Source of the DNA: Sphingomonas sp. BK580
Lineage (GTDB): Bacteria > Pseudomonadota > Alphaproteobacteria > Sphingomonadales > Sphingomonadaceae
Assembly (NCBI RefSeq): GCF_014194975.1
Contig: NZ_JACIAY010000002.1
Span: forward strand, 496,001-560,000
Length of the DNA: 64,000 bases
Reading direction: 5' to 3'
Of this stretch, positions 42,309 through 51,860 are shown in pieces; the stretch's first letter is position 1; each line of letters opens with the position of its first letter. Position numbers and translations under genes: made by a program. Below the pieces are notes generated by a model that ran no database searches, was not told where the DNA came from, and worked only from the letters and a program-made list of their open reading frames with translations.

Positions 42309-44416
42309 TCGCGTCCGGTCCCGCCGTCGCCGCGACCACCCTCGCTGTCGGGCTCGGGCGAGCCGGTGCGCGCCGGGCCGTCGCCGCGCGCGGTGTCGGC
42401 CGCCTGTGCCTCGGCGGTGGCGTTGGAGGCATCGGTCGCCGCCGCGACCGAATCCGAGCCGCTCGCCGCAACGTCGTCCACGTCGGGGCGAGGCGGGGGC
42501 GGGGCGTGCGCGGCGCGGTAGGCGGCTTCCTCCGCCGCCATGCGCGTGCGGATGTCACCGCCCCAGGTCGGCTCGACCTCGGCGAGGCTCTTCAGCGCGC
42601 GCTCACGATCGAACAGATAGGTCATGATGTCGCGGCCGATCATCGGCGTGTCGAGGTTGCGCACGGTGTGGCCGTTATGCTCCAGCACCACCGCCGCGGC
42701 GTAGCGCGGATTGTCAAAGGGCGCGAAGCAGACGAACAAGGCATGGTCGCGCAGCTTGAACGGCAGCTGCCCGTTCTTGAGCACGCCGCCACGTCGCTCC
42801 GCCATGGTGATGCGGCGCACCTGCGCGGTGCCGGTCTTGGCCGCGATCGCGACGCCGGGCACCTGCATCCGCGCCGCGCCGCCGGTGCCGCCGGCGTTGA
42901 CCACGCCGTACATCGCCTCGCGGATGAGGCGGAAATGCTCCGGGTCGATCGCCATCGGCTCGGCGCGGGGCTTGAACGGATCGCGGAGCAGCGTCGGCTG
43001 GAGCTGGAGCCCCGAGCCGAGCCGGCTCGCCATCACCGCGAGCTGGAGCGGGTTGGCGAGCACGTAGCCCTGGCCGATCGAGGCGTTGATCGCGTCGGCG
43101 ACCTTCCACTCGGTCTTGTACTTGCGCCGTTTCCACTCGCTGTCGGGCACGGTGCCGTAGCGCTGCGTCGCGAACGGCAGGTCGAACTTCTGCCCGAGCC
43201 CGAGCGCGCGCGCGACCGGCGCGATCTTGTCGTAGCCGACGCGCCGCGCCATCTCATAGAAGTAGATGTCGCAGCTCTGCATGATCGCGTTCTTGAGGTC
43301 GAGCGGGCCGTGGCCGTGGCGCTTGTGGCAGTGCCACACGCCGTTGCCGACCTGGAACGCGCCCGAGCAGAAGACCCGGTCGTTCGGATCGACGCCCGCG
43401 GCGAGCAGCGCCAGCCCGTTCATCGGCTTCACCGTCGAGCCCGGCGGGTACAGCCCCTGCGTCACCTTGTTCATCAGCGGGACGTGGTCGTTCTCGCTGA
43501 GCATCTTCCACTCGAGCTGGCTGATGCCCTCGGAGAAGCTGTTGGGATCATAGGCGGGCATCGACACCATCGCGAGCATCTCGCCGTTGGTGCAGTCGAA
43601 CACCACGCACGAGCCCGAGTTGGTGCCGAGCCGCCGCGCGGCATATTCCTGCAGCCCGGCGTCGATCGTCAGCCGCAGCGTGCGCCCGGGCACGTCGGCG
43701 CGGGTGGCGAGCTCCTTGACCAGCTTGCCGCGCGCGGTGACCTCGACCCGCTTGGCGCCGGCGGTGCCGCGCAGCAGCGGCTCCATCGTCTTCTCCAGCC
43801 CGTCCTTGCCGAGCTTGAACCCGGGCGTGAGATAGAGCGGGTCGCGCACCTTCTTATACTGTTCCGCGGTCGCGGCGCCGACATAGCCGATCAGGTGCGC
43901 GACCGCGGCACCCTGCGGATAGTGGCGCGCGAACCCGCGCGACGGCGCCACGCCGGGCAGCTCGGGCTGGCGCACCTGCACCGCGGCGAAGCGGTCCCAG
44001 TCGATGTTCTCGGCGATCTCGACCGGGCGGAAACCGGGCGAGTGCTTCAGCTCGGCCTCGATCTGCGCCACCTCCTCGTCGTCGAGCCCGAGCAGCGCGC
44101 GCAGCCGGGCGAGGGTCCGGTCCTTGTCCTCGAGCCGATCGGGGATGACGTCGACCCGGAAGTCGGTGCGGTTGCTCGCGATCGGCTGGCCGTTGCGGTC
44201 GACGATCCAGCCGCGCCGCGGCGGTATCATCGTCATGCTCACGCGGTTGCGCTCGGACAGCAGGTTGTAGTGCTCGTTCTGCGTGATCGCGAGATAGCCC
44301 ATCCGCCCGATCAGCAGCCCGCCCAGCCCGATCTGGCCCGCGCCGAGCAGCCAGGCGCGGCGCGAGAAGCTGTAGGCCTGCGCGGCCTCGGTCATGACGC
44401 GCGGCGGCCGCGCCAT
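42305..44416 (-). CDS. mrdA: Penicillin-binding protein 2
   Basis: PBP2 is the class B transpeptidase of the elongasome and partner of RodA. The 703-residue protein has an N-terminal membrane anchor (AWLLGAGQIGLGGLLIG), a dimerisation domain with RGWIVDRNGQPIASNR, and the penicillin-binding motifs: YPPGSTVKPM (SxxK), SCD (QSCDIYFYEMA, SxN-type) and KTGTAQV. A disordered C-terminal tail of about 60 residues rich in A, D and G is longer than usual. The ATG overlaps the mreD stop by one base. Confidence 0.96.
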   Translation of the reverse strand: MARPPRVMTEAAQAYSFSRRAWLLGAGQIGLGGLLIGRMGYLAITQNEHYNLLSERNRVSMTMIPPRRGWIVDRNGQPIASNRTDFRVDVIPDRLEDKDRTLARLRALLGLDDEEVAQIEAELKHSPGFRPVEIAENIDWDRFAAVQVRQPELPGVAPSRGFARHYPQGAAVAHLIGYVGAATAEQYKKVRDPLYLTPGFKLGKDGLEKTMEPLLRGTAGAKRVEVTARGKLVKELATRADVPGRTLRLTIDAGLQEYAARRLGTNSGSCVVFDCTNGEMLAMVSMPAYDPNSFSEGISQLEWKMLSENDHVPLMNKVTQGLYPPGSTVKPMNGLALLAAGVDPNDRVFCSGAFQVGNGVWHCHKRHGHGPLDLKNAIMQSCDIYFYEMARRVGYDKIAPVARALGLGQKFDLPFATQRYGTVPDSEWKRRKYKTEWKVADAINASIGQGYVLANPLQLAVMASRLGSGLQLQPTLLRDPFKPRAEPMAIDPEHFRLIREAMYGVVNAGGTGGAARMQVPGVAIAAKTGTAQVRRITMAERRGGVLKNGQLPFKLRDHALFVCFAPFDNPRYAAAVVLEHNGHTVRNLDTPMIGRDIMTYLFDRERALKSLAEVEPTWGGDIRTRMAAEEAAYRAAHAPPPPRPDVDDVAASGSDSVAAATDASNATAEAQAADTARGDGPARTGSPEPDSEGGRGDGGTGRE

Positions 44417-44925
44417 CAGCGTGCCCGCTTGAGGTCGATCCACGCCACCAGCCGGGCGGCGGCGGGGAAGAGCAGGACGGAGAGGATGATCTGGATCACG
44501 AGCACGCCGTCGACATAGGCCGAGAGCGGGCTCGCGAACAGCCGTCCCCCCGCCAGCGCGAGCGCGATCGCCACCGCCGCGATCGCCCAGCTCTGCGCGA
44601 AGTCGCGCACGCCCGAGCGCGCCTCGAGCGCCTCGACCAGGAAGAAGGCCAAGGTCCACAACAACATCGCACTGCCGAGCGGCTGGCCCGAGACGAGATC
44701 GTCGAACAGCCCGAGCAGCGCCGGTGCCCAGACGCGCAGCGACAGCGGCGCGAGCAGGCGCCACGACAGCATCATCAGCAGCCCCAGCGGCGGCAGCAGC
44801 CCGAGCGAGGCGTTCCACGGCAGCGTCGTCGCCAGCGAGCCGGCGAGCACGCTCGCCCAGGGGAGCAGGCGCGCGCGGCCGGGCGGCAGCGGCTCCTTGA
44901 ACAGCGGGCGCGCTGGGAGCGTCAC
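44416..44925 (-). CDS. mreD: Rod shape-determining protein MreD
   Basis: This is a 169-residue inner-membrane protein with five or six hydrophobic segments. The usual weak conservation is seen (LLPPLGLLMMLSWRLLAP, then LLGLFDDLVSGQPLGSAMLL with the F-D-D-L-x-x-G motif typical of the family). It bridges MreC and the cytoplasmic elongasome. The GTG start overlaps the mreC stop. Confidence 0.9.
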   Translation of the reverse strand: MTLPARPLFKEPLPPGRARLLPWASVLAGSLATTLPWNASLGLLPPLGLLMMLSWRLLAPLSLRVWAPALLGLFDDLVSGQPLGSAMLLWTLAFFLVEALEARSGVRDFAQSWAIAAVAIALALAGGRLFASPLSAYVDGVLVIQIILSVLLFPAAARLVAWIDLKRAR

Positions 44926-45833
44926 GGCTCGGGCGTGGGGGAGGGCGAGGGCTTGGGCGCGGGAGCGGGCGGGGCGGGTGGCGGCGGCATGAAGGCGCGG
45001 TGCACCAGCGCGACGTCGAGCGAGTCGGGGCGCGCGAACGGCCGCGCCGGCGCGCTGTCGGTGCCGGCGCGCAGCACCCGCGCGACCGGCACGCCGGGGA
45101 CGAAGATGCCGCCCGTGCCCGAGGTGACGAACAGGTCGCCGGGGCGGAAGCGCCCGTCCGCGGTGTCGATCGTGCGCACGTCGACGAGCCCGTCGCCGCG
45201 TCCCGCCGCCAGCGCGGGGCGGCCGTCGCGGGTACGCCGCACGGGAACGACGCTCTCCGGGTCGGTGATGAGCAGCACGCGCGCGGTATCCGGGCCGACG
45301 TACAGCACGCGCCCGATCAGCCCTTCCGGCCCCGTCACCGGCTGGCCGTCCGCCACGCCCTGGAAGCTGCCCGCGTTGAGCAGGCCGAAACGGCGGGTGC
45401 TCGACGCGCTGGTGCTGACGATCCGCGCCGCCGCGATCGTCTCGGGCAGCCGGTCGCGTAGCACGAGAAGGCGCCGCAGCCGCACGTTCTCGATCTGCGC
45501 CTGGCGTCCGGCGAGCAACGCGCCGCGCGCCTGGTTGAGCCGCTCGCGCAGCTGCTGGTTCTCGCTGCGCACTTGGAAATGGCTGGCGATCGCGTCGGGT
45601 ACCGACGCGAGTTGGCTGCCCGCGCCGGCGAGCAGCGCGGCGGGCGGCGCGGTCAGCTCCGCCACCGCCGCGCGCACCGCGTTGAACGCGACCGGATGGA
45701 AGGTCGACAGCGCGAGCAGCACCCCGCCGACCACCGCCCCGGCGATGCCGAGGATGTAGGTGAGGAACAGGCTATATTGTGCGCGCCGCGAGAAGCCCGG
45801 ACGCCGATCCCGTGACGGCGCCATTGCCGCCAT
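44922..45833 (-). CDS. mreC: Rod shape-determining protein MreC
   Basis: This is a 303-residue protein with one N-terminal membrane segment (YSLFLTYILGIAGAVVGGVL). A periplasmic coiled coil (ENQQLRERLNQARGALLAGR) and the beta-barrel core follow, with ARIVSTSASSTRRFGLLNAG, then GLIGRVLYVGPDTARVLLIT and FVTSGTGGIFVPGVPVARV. The C-terminus is a proline-rich tail. It scaffolds PBP2 and RodA. It lies 15 bases after mreB. Confidence 0.95.
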   Translation of the reverse strand: MAAMAPSRDRRPGFSRRAQYSLFLTYILGIAGAVVGGVLLALSTFHPVAFNAVRAAVAELTAPPAALLAGAGSQLASVPDAIASHFQVRSENQQLRERLNQARGALLAGRQAQIENVRLRRLLVLRDRLPETIAAARIVSTSASSTRRFGLLNAGSFQGVADGQPVTGPEGLIGRVLYVGPDTARVLLITDPESVVPVRRTRDGRPALAAGRGDGLVDVRTIDTADGRFRPGDLFVTSGTGGIFVPGVPVARVLRAGTDSAPARPFARPDSLDVALVHRAFMPPPPAPPAPAPKPSPSPTPEP

Positions 45834-45848
45834 CTCCTCGCCTCGAGC

Positions 45849-46943
<1,095 letters not shown>

Positions 46944-47036
46944 CTATATCCGATCCGCACGCCGCCGCCGTGAATCATGCGTGCAATTCTATCTGCGGGG
47001 TCGCGGGAAGCGGCGGCTTGGGCTAGGTGCTGCGCT

Positions 47037-48815
47037 GTGTCAATACGCCGGCTCCCCTCGCATCTGGTCAATCGCATCGCCGCGGGCGAAGTGGTGGAAA
47101 GACCGGCCAGCGCGTTGAAGGAGCTGGTCGAGAACGCGATCGACTCCGGCGCGACGCGGGTCGCGGTGGTGCTCGCCGCGGGGGGTGTCGAGCGCATCGA
47201 GGTGGCCGACGACGGCTGCGGCATGACGCCGGACGAGATCGCGCTCGCACTCGAGCGACACGCCACCTCCAAGCTGCCCGACGACGCGATTGAGGCGGTG
47301 CGGACGCTGGGCTTCCGCGGCGAGGCCTTGCCCTCGATCGCATCGGTGGCGCGCCTGACGATCGAGAGCCGCCCGCGCGGCGCCGAGGGCTGGGCGCGCA
47401 CCGTCGACAACGGCACGGTCGAGCGCGACGGGCCCGCCGCGCTGCCGCCGGGCACCCGCGTGGTGGTGGAGGGGCTGTTCGCGCGCGTGCCGGCGCGGCG
47501 CAAGTTCCTGCGCTCGCCGCGTTCCGAATATGCCAGCTGCCTCGACGTGGTCAGACGGCTCGCGATGGCCCGCCCCGACATCGCCTTCGCGGTCGAGCAT
47601 GACGGCCGGCGCGTGCTGGCGGTGTCCGCGGCGGAGGGGCGGCCGGCGCGGGTCGCCGCGCTGACCGACCGCGCGCTCGCCGACAATTCGGTCGCGGTCG
47701 ACCTGGAACGCGACGGGCACGTGCTCGGCGGGGTGGCGGGGCTGCCGACCTTCCACCGCGGCGTGGCCGATCACCAATATCTCTTCGTCAACGGGCGGCC
47801 GGTGCGCGACCGGCTACTGATCGGCGCGATCCGCGGCGCCTATGCCGAGATGATGCCGCGCGATCGCCACGCCGTGGTCGCCTTGTTCCTCGACGTCCCC
47901 GCGAGCGAGGTCGACGTCAACGTTCACCCGGCCAAGACCGAGGTGCGCTTCCGCGATCCGGCGCTGGTGCGCGGCCTGATCGTCTCGGGGCTGCGCCGCG
48001 CGCTCGACGCCGCCGGCCACCGCGTCGCGCACTCGGCGCCGGCGGACATCGGCGCTTTGTGGCGGCCCGAGCCGGTCGCTGCCGTCGCGTCGCCGGCGTT
48101 CGGCTTCGATGCCGCGCCGATGCCTGCGCCGCCGCCCGGCGGAACGCTCCTGCGCGAGCACCGCACCACCTTCCTGGCGCCGCCGCCGCAGGCGCGCGCT
48201 GAGGCGAGCTGGGCGCCGCCGCCCGAGCGCGACGATTTCCCGCTCGGCGCCGCGCGCGGGCAGGTCAACAAGACCTATATCGTCGCCGAGGCGCAGGACG
48301 GCCTGGTGCTGGTCGACCAGCATGCCGCGCACGAGCGGCTGGTGCTGGAGCGGATGCGCGCCGCGCTCGCCGGCGGGCGTGTCGCGAGCCAGGCTTTGCT
48401 GATCCCCGAGGTGGTCGAGCTCGACGAGCCCGCCTGCGACCGGCTCGAGGCGCGTGCGACCGAGCTGGCGGAGTTCGGGCTCGAGCTCGAGCGGTTCGGC
48501 GCGCGCGCGATGCTGGTGCGCGCCACCCCCGCGCTGCTCGGCAGCGGCGACCCGAGCGCGCTGGTCACCGACCTGGCCGACGAGCTCGCCGCCTACGACG
48601 AGGCGCTGTCGCTGCGCGAGCGGCTCGACGCGGTGGCGGGGACGATGGCGTGCCACGGCTCGGTCCGCGCCGGGCGCGTGCTCTCGCTGGCGGAGATGAA
48701 CGCGCTGCTGCGCGAGATGGAGGCGACGCCGCATTCCGGCCAGTGCAATCACGGGCGCCCGACCTGGGTGAAGCTCGACTTCGCCGACATCGAGAAGCTG
48801 TTCGCGCGGCGGTGA
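47037..48815 (+). CDS. mutL: DNA mismatch repair endonuclease MutL
   Basis: This is a 592-residue GHKL ATPase. The N-terminus SIRRLPSHLVNRIAAGEVVE is diagnostic, followed by ELVENAIDSGATRV, VADDGCGMTPDEI and ATSKLPDD with the FRGEALPSIASVA box. The C-terminal domain carries the endonuclease motif DQHAAHERLVLERM, plus ACHGSVRAGR and CNHGRPT, so this MutL is a nicking type, as expected in bacteria without MutH. I chose the GTG at 47037 because the family starts at SIRRL. Confidence 0.95.
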   Translation: MSIRRLPSHLVNRIAAGEVVERPASALKELVENAIDSGATRVAVVLAAGGVERIEVADDGCGMTPDEIALALERHATSKLPDDAIEAVRTLGFRGEALPSIASVARLTIESRPRGAEGWARTVDNGTVERDGPAALPPGTRVVVEGLFARVPARRKFLRSPRSEYASCLDVVRRLAMARPDIAFAVEHDGRRVLAVSAAEGRPARVAALTDRALADNSVAVDLERDGHVLGGVAGLPTFHRGVADHQYLFVNGRPVRDRLLIGAIRGAYAEMMPRDRHAVVALFLDVPASEVDVNVHPAKTEVRFRDPALVRGLIVSGLRRALDAAGHRVAHSAPADIGALWRPEPVAAVASPAFGFDAAPMPAPPPGGTLLREHRTTFLAPPPQARAEASWAPPPERDDFPLGAARGQVNKTYIVAEAQDGLVLVDQHAAHERLVLERMRAALAGGRVASQALLIPEVVELDEPACDRLEARATELAEFGLELERFGARAMLVRATPALLGSGDPSALVTDLADELAAYDEALSLRERLDAVAGTMACHGSVRAGRVLSLAEMNALLREMEATPHSGQCNHGRPTWVKLDFADIEKLFARR

Positions 48816-48852
48816 GCGCGGGGGCGCGCCCGTCACGGTCGCGGCGCGGGAC

Positions 48853-49044
48853 CTACTTCTCGCGCTTCGTCCCGCTCGCCGGCACCTGCGACAGCCGCGT
48901 CAGCAACAGCGGGATGTCGTGGGTGATGTAGGTGTCGGTCGGCACCGTCACGCTCGTGCGCAGCACCTTGCCCAGCGCGGTGAGGCGCTCTCTCCTGTCT
49001 CTGTCCGCCGCCGTCACGACCCGATTGTCCTTACGCTTATACAA
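48853..49044 (-). CDS. Small hypothetical protein under an EcfG-type promoter
   Basis: This is a 63-residue frame with a TTG start (base 49044), or a GTG 29 bases later. The central and C-terminal part (RLTALGKVLRTSVTVPTDTY, then ITHDIPLLLTRLSQVPASGT) has strong G/C third positions like the neighbours. I do not recognise the family. A GGAAC-N17-GTT promoter lies 50 bases upstream on the same strand, which supports a real, stress-induced gene. The start is uncertain. Confidence 0.5.
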   Translation of the reverse strand: MYKRKDNRVVTAADRDRRERLTALGKVLRTSVTVPTDTYITHDIPLLLTRLSQVPASGTKREK

Positions 49045-49093
49045 GACTCCCGCGGCACCTCACTCGGTGCACGGTCGCCGTTACTGCCGGATC

Positions 49094-49118
49094 AACCCGC
49101 CCGGATCGCGCGCGTTCC
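49094..49118 (-). promoter_or_regulatory. EcfG-type (general stress response) promoter
   Basis: On the minus strand, GGAAC (49118-49114), 17 bases, then GTT (49096-49094) matches the sigma-EcfG consensus and faces the small gene ending at 48853. The distance to its start is about 50 bases. Confidence 0.5.
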
Positions 49119-49240
49119 GCTCGGGCGCGTCGCTCGTCGCACCGGGAAACGCTTTGTCGCAGCGCCTTTTCGTCCAGCCCGCGGCAACCTTTGCGCGCGG
49201 CACGCATTCTCACCGACAATCCAGCACAACAGGTCGCGCC

Positions 49241-49318
49241 ATGAGCAAGATTATGCCGCTAGTTCTAGCACTTGTCCCGCTCGCCGCGGTCGTCGGCGCG
49301 GTCGTCACGGTGCCCTGA
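49241..49318 (+). CDS. Tiny hydrophobic peptide, 25 residues
   Basis: ATG at 49241, stop at 49316-49318. The peptide is one hydrophobic helix (MSKIMPLVLALVPLAAVVGA, then VVTVP) with one lysine near the start. Only a weak AGG lies before the ATG. It could be a membrane microprotein or chance. The 196 bases upstream show only the divergent EcfG-type promoter. Confidence 0.35.
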   Translation: MSKIMPLVLALVPLAAVVGAVVTVP

Positions 49319-49345
49319 ACCAGAGCCCCCGGGCGTCGTTCCCCT

Positions 49346-49356
49346 CCCCCCCCCCC
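49346..49356. repeat. Homopolymer of eleven C
   Basis: A run of 11 cytosines, preceded by CCCCT, in the intergenic space before the rplI terminator. Such runs are prone to length variation and to sequencing error. Confidence 0.6.
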
Positions 49357-49371
49357 ACGGCGCCCAAACGG

Positions 49372-49405
49372 AAAGGCCCGCCCGGATCGCTCCGGGCGGG
49401 CCTTT
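49372..49405. terminator. Bidirectional Rho-independent terminator after rplI
   Basis: AAAGGCCCGCCCGG pairs with CCGGGCGGGCCTTT around ATCGCT. The outer A-run and T-run allow termination on both strands. It is placed to end the rpsF-rpsR-rplI transcript (minus) 29 bases past the rplI stop. Confidence 0.9.
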
Positions 49406-49433
49406 CTGTCGTCGCGGGACGGTGGCGCGGGGC

Positions 49434-50027
49434 TCAGCCCTGCGCCGGCTCGTCCTGCGCCTCGGCGGTCGCGCCCGGCTCGGCGTTGGGATCGTAATCC
49501 TCGGTGAAGCCGCCCTGGTCGCGGCCTTCCTCGAAGACCTGCGCCATGACGTCGACGCCCTGCGCCTGCATGTCGGCCTCCTCCGGCGAGCGAGCGACAT
49601 TGACCTTCACGGTCACCGCCACCTCGGGGTGGAGCTGCACGCGTACCTCGTAGAGGCCGATCGCCTTGATCGGGCGGTCGAGCACGATCTGGCTCTTCGT
49701 CACCTTGTGACCGTCGGCCTCGAGCGCCTCGACCAGGTCGCGCACCGCGACCGAGCCGTACAGCTGGCCGGTGTTCGACGACTGGCGGATCAGCGTGACC
49801 TGCGCGTCCTTGAACGAGCCGGCCTCCTTCTCCGCGTCCGAGCGCCGCGACGCGTTCTCGGCCTCGATGCGCGCGCGATTGGCCTCGAACACCTTGCGGT
49901 TGGCCTCGTTGGCGCGCAGCGCCTTCTTGCGCGGCAGCAGGAAGTTGCGGGCGAACCCGTCCTTCACCTTCACCACGTCGCCGATGCCGCCGAGCTTCTC
50001 GACGCGCTCAAGCAGAATGACGTCCAT
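49434..50027 (-). CDS. rplI: 50S ribosomal protein L9
   Basis: This is a 197-residue protein. It starts MDVILLERVEKLGGIGDVVKVK, the L9 signature, with GFARNFLLPRKKALRA next. The central helix and C-terminal domain (GQLYGSVAVRDLVEALEADG, then LHPEVAVTVKVNVARS) follow. An acidic C-terminal extension of about 45 residues is typical of alphaproteobacteria. It lies 12 bases after rpsR. Confidence 0.97.
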   Translation of the reverse strand: MDVILLERVEKLGGIGDVVKVKDGFARNFLLPRKKALRANEANRKVFEANRARIEAENASRRSDAEKEAGSFKDAQVTLIRQSSNTGQLYGSVAVRDLVEALEADGHKVTKSQIVLDRPIKAIGLYEVRVQLHPEVAVTVKVNVARSPEEADMQAQGVDVMAQVFEEGRDQGGFTEDYDPNAEPGATAEAQDEPAQG

Positions 50028-50039
50028 CTGCTCTTCTCC

Positions 50040-50264
50040 TTACTTCACGACGTAGGGCAGCAGGCCCAGGTGGCGGGCGCGCTTGATCGCCTGCGCCAGC
50101 TCGCGCTGCTTCTTGGCGCTCACCGAGGTGATGCGCGACGGGACGATCTTGCCGCGCTCGGACACGAAGCCCTGCAGCAGGCGGACGTCCTTATAGTCGA
50201 TCCGCGGCGCGTCCTTCGCGCTGAACGGGCACGACTTGCGGCGGCGGAAAAACGGGCGCGCCAT
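50040..50264 (-). CDS. rpsR: 30S ribosomal protein S18
   Basis: This is a 74-residue protein starting [20 protein letters not shown]. The conserved [19 protein letters not shown] and [20 protein letters not shown], then [11 protein letters not shown], define S18. It binds S6 on the 30S platform. Its ATG shares one base with the rpsF stop. Confidence 0.97.
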   Translation of the reverse strand: MARPFFRRRKSCPFSAKDAPRIDYKDVRLLQGFVSERGKIVPSRITSVSAKKQRELAQAIKRARHLGLLPYVVK

Positions 50265-50683
50265 TATGCCATCTCCTCTTCGCGATCACGACGCGGACGG
50301 TCGCCGCGATCACCGCGGTCCCCACGATCGCCGCGCTCACCGCGGCGCTCGCGATCGCGCTCCTGCTTGCGCATCATCACGGTCGGACCCTGCTCGTGCT
50401 CGTCGACGCGCACGGTCATGTAACGGATCACGTCCTCGTTGATGCTGGTCTGACGCTCCAGCTCGGCGACGGTGTCGCCCGGCGCGTCGATCTCGAGCAT
50501 CACGTAATGCGCCTTGCGGTTCTTCGCGATGCGATAGGCGAGGCTGCGCAGCCCCCAGGTCTCGGTCTTGACGACCGTGCCGCCGTGGTCGGTGACCACC
50601 TTGGTCGCGGCTTCCGCCAGCGCGTCCACTTGCGCCTGTGCCAGATCCTGGCGCGCAAGGAACACGTGCTCGTACAGAGCCAT
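50264..50683 (-). CDS. rpsF: 30S ribosomal protein S6
   Basis: This is a 139-residue protein starting [20 protein letters not shown]. The S6 ferredoxin-like fold is shown by [20 protein letters not shown] and [16 protein letters not shown]-terminal tail of about 40 residues contains a run of G-D-R triplets ([16 protein letters not shown]), a disordered extension unusual for its regularity. It heads the rpsF-rpsR-rplI operon. Confidence 0.97.
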   Translation of the reverse strand: MALYEHVFLARQDLAQAQVDALAEAATKVVTDHGGTVVKTETWGLRSLAYRIAKNRKAHYVMLEIDAPGDTVAELERQTSINEDVIRYMTVRVDEHEQGPTVMMRKQERDRERRGERGDRGDRGDRGDRPRRDREEEMA

Positions 50684-50759
50684 GCATGTACCTCTATGTT
50701 GGCCGATCGCTGACGGGCACCCCATGCGCCACGCCCCTCCGGCTGTCGTGCAACAACAA

Positions 50760-50790
50760 GGGGCGGAAGAAGCCACAAGCTTCCCGCCCC
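50760..50790. other. Stem-loop between rpsF and fabD
   Basis: GGGGCGGAAG and CTTCCCGCCCC pair over about ten positions around AAGCCACAAG. It lies in the 212-base divergent region. It could belong to the rpsF leader on one strand or the fabD leader on the other. No known riboswitch was recognised. Confidence 0.4.
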
Positions 50791-50895
50791 GAGTGAGTGT
50801 GCTATGGCGCAAAGCCGCCGCGCGCGCAAGTCCCTGGCCGGTTGACCGCTCCCGGGCACCGCCCTAGCAGCGCAGCCTTTCCAAGGAGAGGCACG

Positions 50896-51855
50896 ATGCG
50901 CGCGTTCATCTTCCCCGGTCAGGGCAGCCAGGCGGTCGGCATGGGCGCCGCGCTGGCCGACGCTTCCGTGGCCGCGCGCGAGGTGTTCGGCGAGATCGAC
51001 GAGGCGCTCGGGCAGAACCTGCGGCGGCTGATGGCGGAGGGCCCCGCCGACGAGCTCACGCTGACCGAGAACGCGCAGCCGGCCATCATGGCCAACGCGA
51101 TCGCGACGCTCCGGGTGCTGACGCGCGAGGGCGGGGTCGGGCTCGCCGACAAGGCCGATTATGTCGCTGGCCACTCGCTGGGCGAATACACCGCGCTCTG
51201 CGCGGCCGAGAGCTTCGATCTCGCGACCACGGCGCGACTGCTCAAGCGACGCGGCCGCGCGATGCAGGCGGCGGTGCCGGTGGGCGAGGGGGCGATGGCG
51301 GCGCTGCTCGGCGCCGACGTCGCCAAGGCCGAGACGATCGCGGGTGCGGCGGTCGACTCGATCCTGGCCGAGGGCGGCGAGCCGCTGGTCTGCACCGTCG
51401 CCAACGACAATGACCCGGCCCAGGTGGTGATCTCGGGACACCGCGCCGCGGTCGAGCGCGCGGTCGCGCTGGCCAAGGAGCTCGGCGCCAAGCGCGCGGT
51501 GCTGCTCCCGGTATCGGCGCCGTTCCACTGTTCGCTGATGGAGGACGCTGCGCGCGCGATGGAGGCCGCGCTGGCCGAGGCCGAGCTGCGTGCGCCGCTC
51601 GTGCCGGTCTACGCCAACGTCGACGCCGCCGCCGTGGCCGATCCCGGCGCGATCCGGCGACTGCTGGTCGAGCAGGTGACCGGGCGCGTGCGCTGGCGCG
51701 AGTCGGTGCTGGCGATGGTGGAGGCAGGGGTGACCGAGTTCGTCGAGTTCGGGGGCAAGGTGCTCGCCCCGATGGTCAAGCGCATCGCGCCCGACGCCGA
51801 GGCGGTCAGCGTGGTGTCGATGGACGACGTCGAGGCGCTGCTGAAAAGGATGTGA
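50896..51855 (+). CDS. fabD: Malonyl-CoA-acyl carrier protein transacylase
   Basis: FabD moves malonyl from CoA to ACP. The 319-residue protein starts MRAFIFPGQGSQAVGMG, with the nucleophile serine in VAGHSLGEYTAL and the catalytic histidine in VSAPFHCSLM. AGGAGAGG precedes the ATG. It is the first fatty-acid gene of the cluster, but it is separated from fabG by an inserted 434-bp cassette. Confidence 0.96.
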   Translation: MRAFIFPGQGSQAVGMGAALADASVAAREVFGEIDEALGQNLRRLMAEGPADELTLTENAQPAIMANAIATLRVLTREGGVGLADKADYVAGHSLGEYTALCAAESFDLATTARLLKRRGRAMQAAVPVGEGAMAALLGADVAKAETIAGAAVDSILAEGGEPLVCTVANDNDPAQVVISGHRAAVERAVALAKELGAKRAVLLPVSAPFHCSLMEDAARAMEAALAEAELRAPLVPVYANVDAAAVADPGAIRRLLVEQVTGRVRWRESVLAMVEAGVTEFVEFGGKVLAPMVKRIAPDAEAVSVVSMDDVEALLKRM

Positions 51856-51860
51856 GATCA

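Noticed and set aside
50280..50340. CRISPR-like short direct repeats
   Set aside because: The repeats are adjacent 9-base units coding G-D-R in S6 with no spacers.
50684..50895. S6:S18 autoregulatory leader motif of rpsF
   Set aside because: Some GC-rich hairpins and an ACAGCCGG word are present, but I could not fold the expected bulged CCG structure with confidence.
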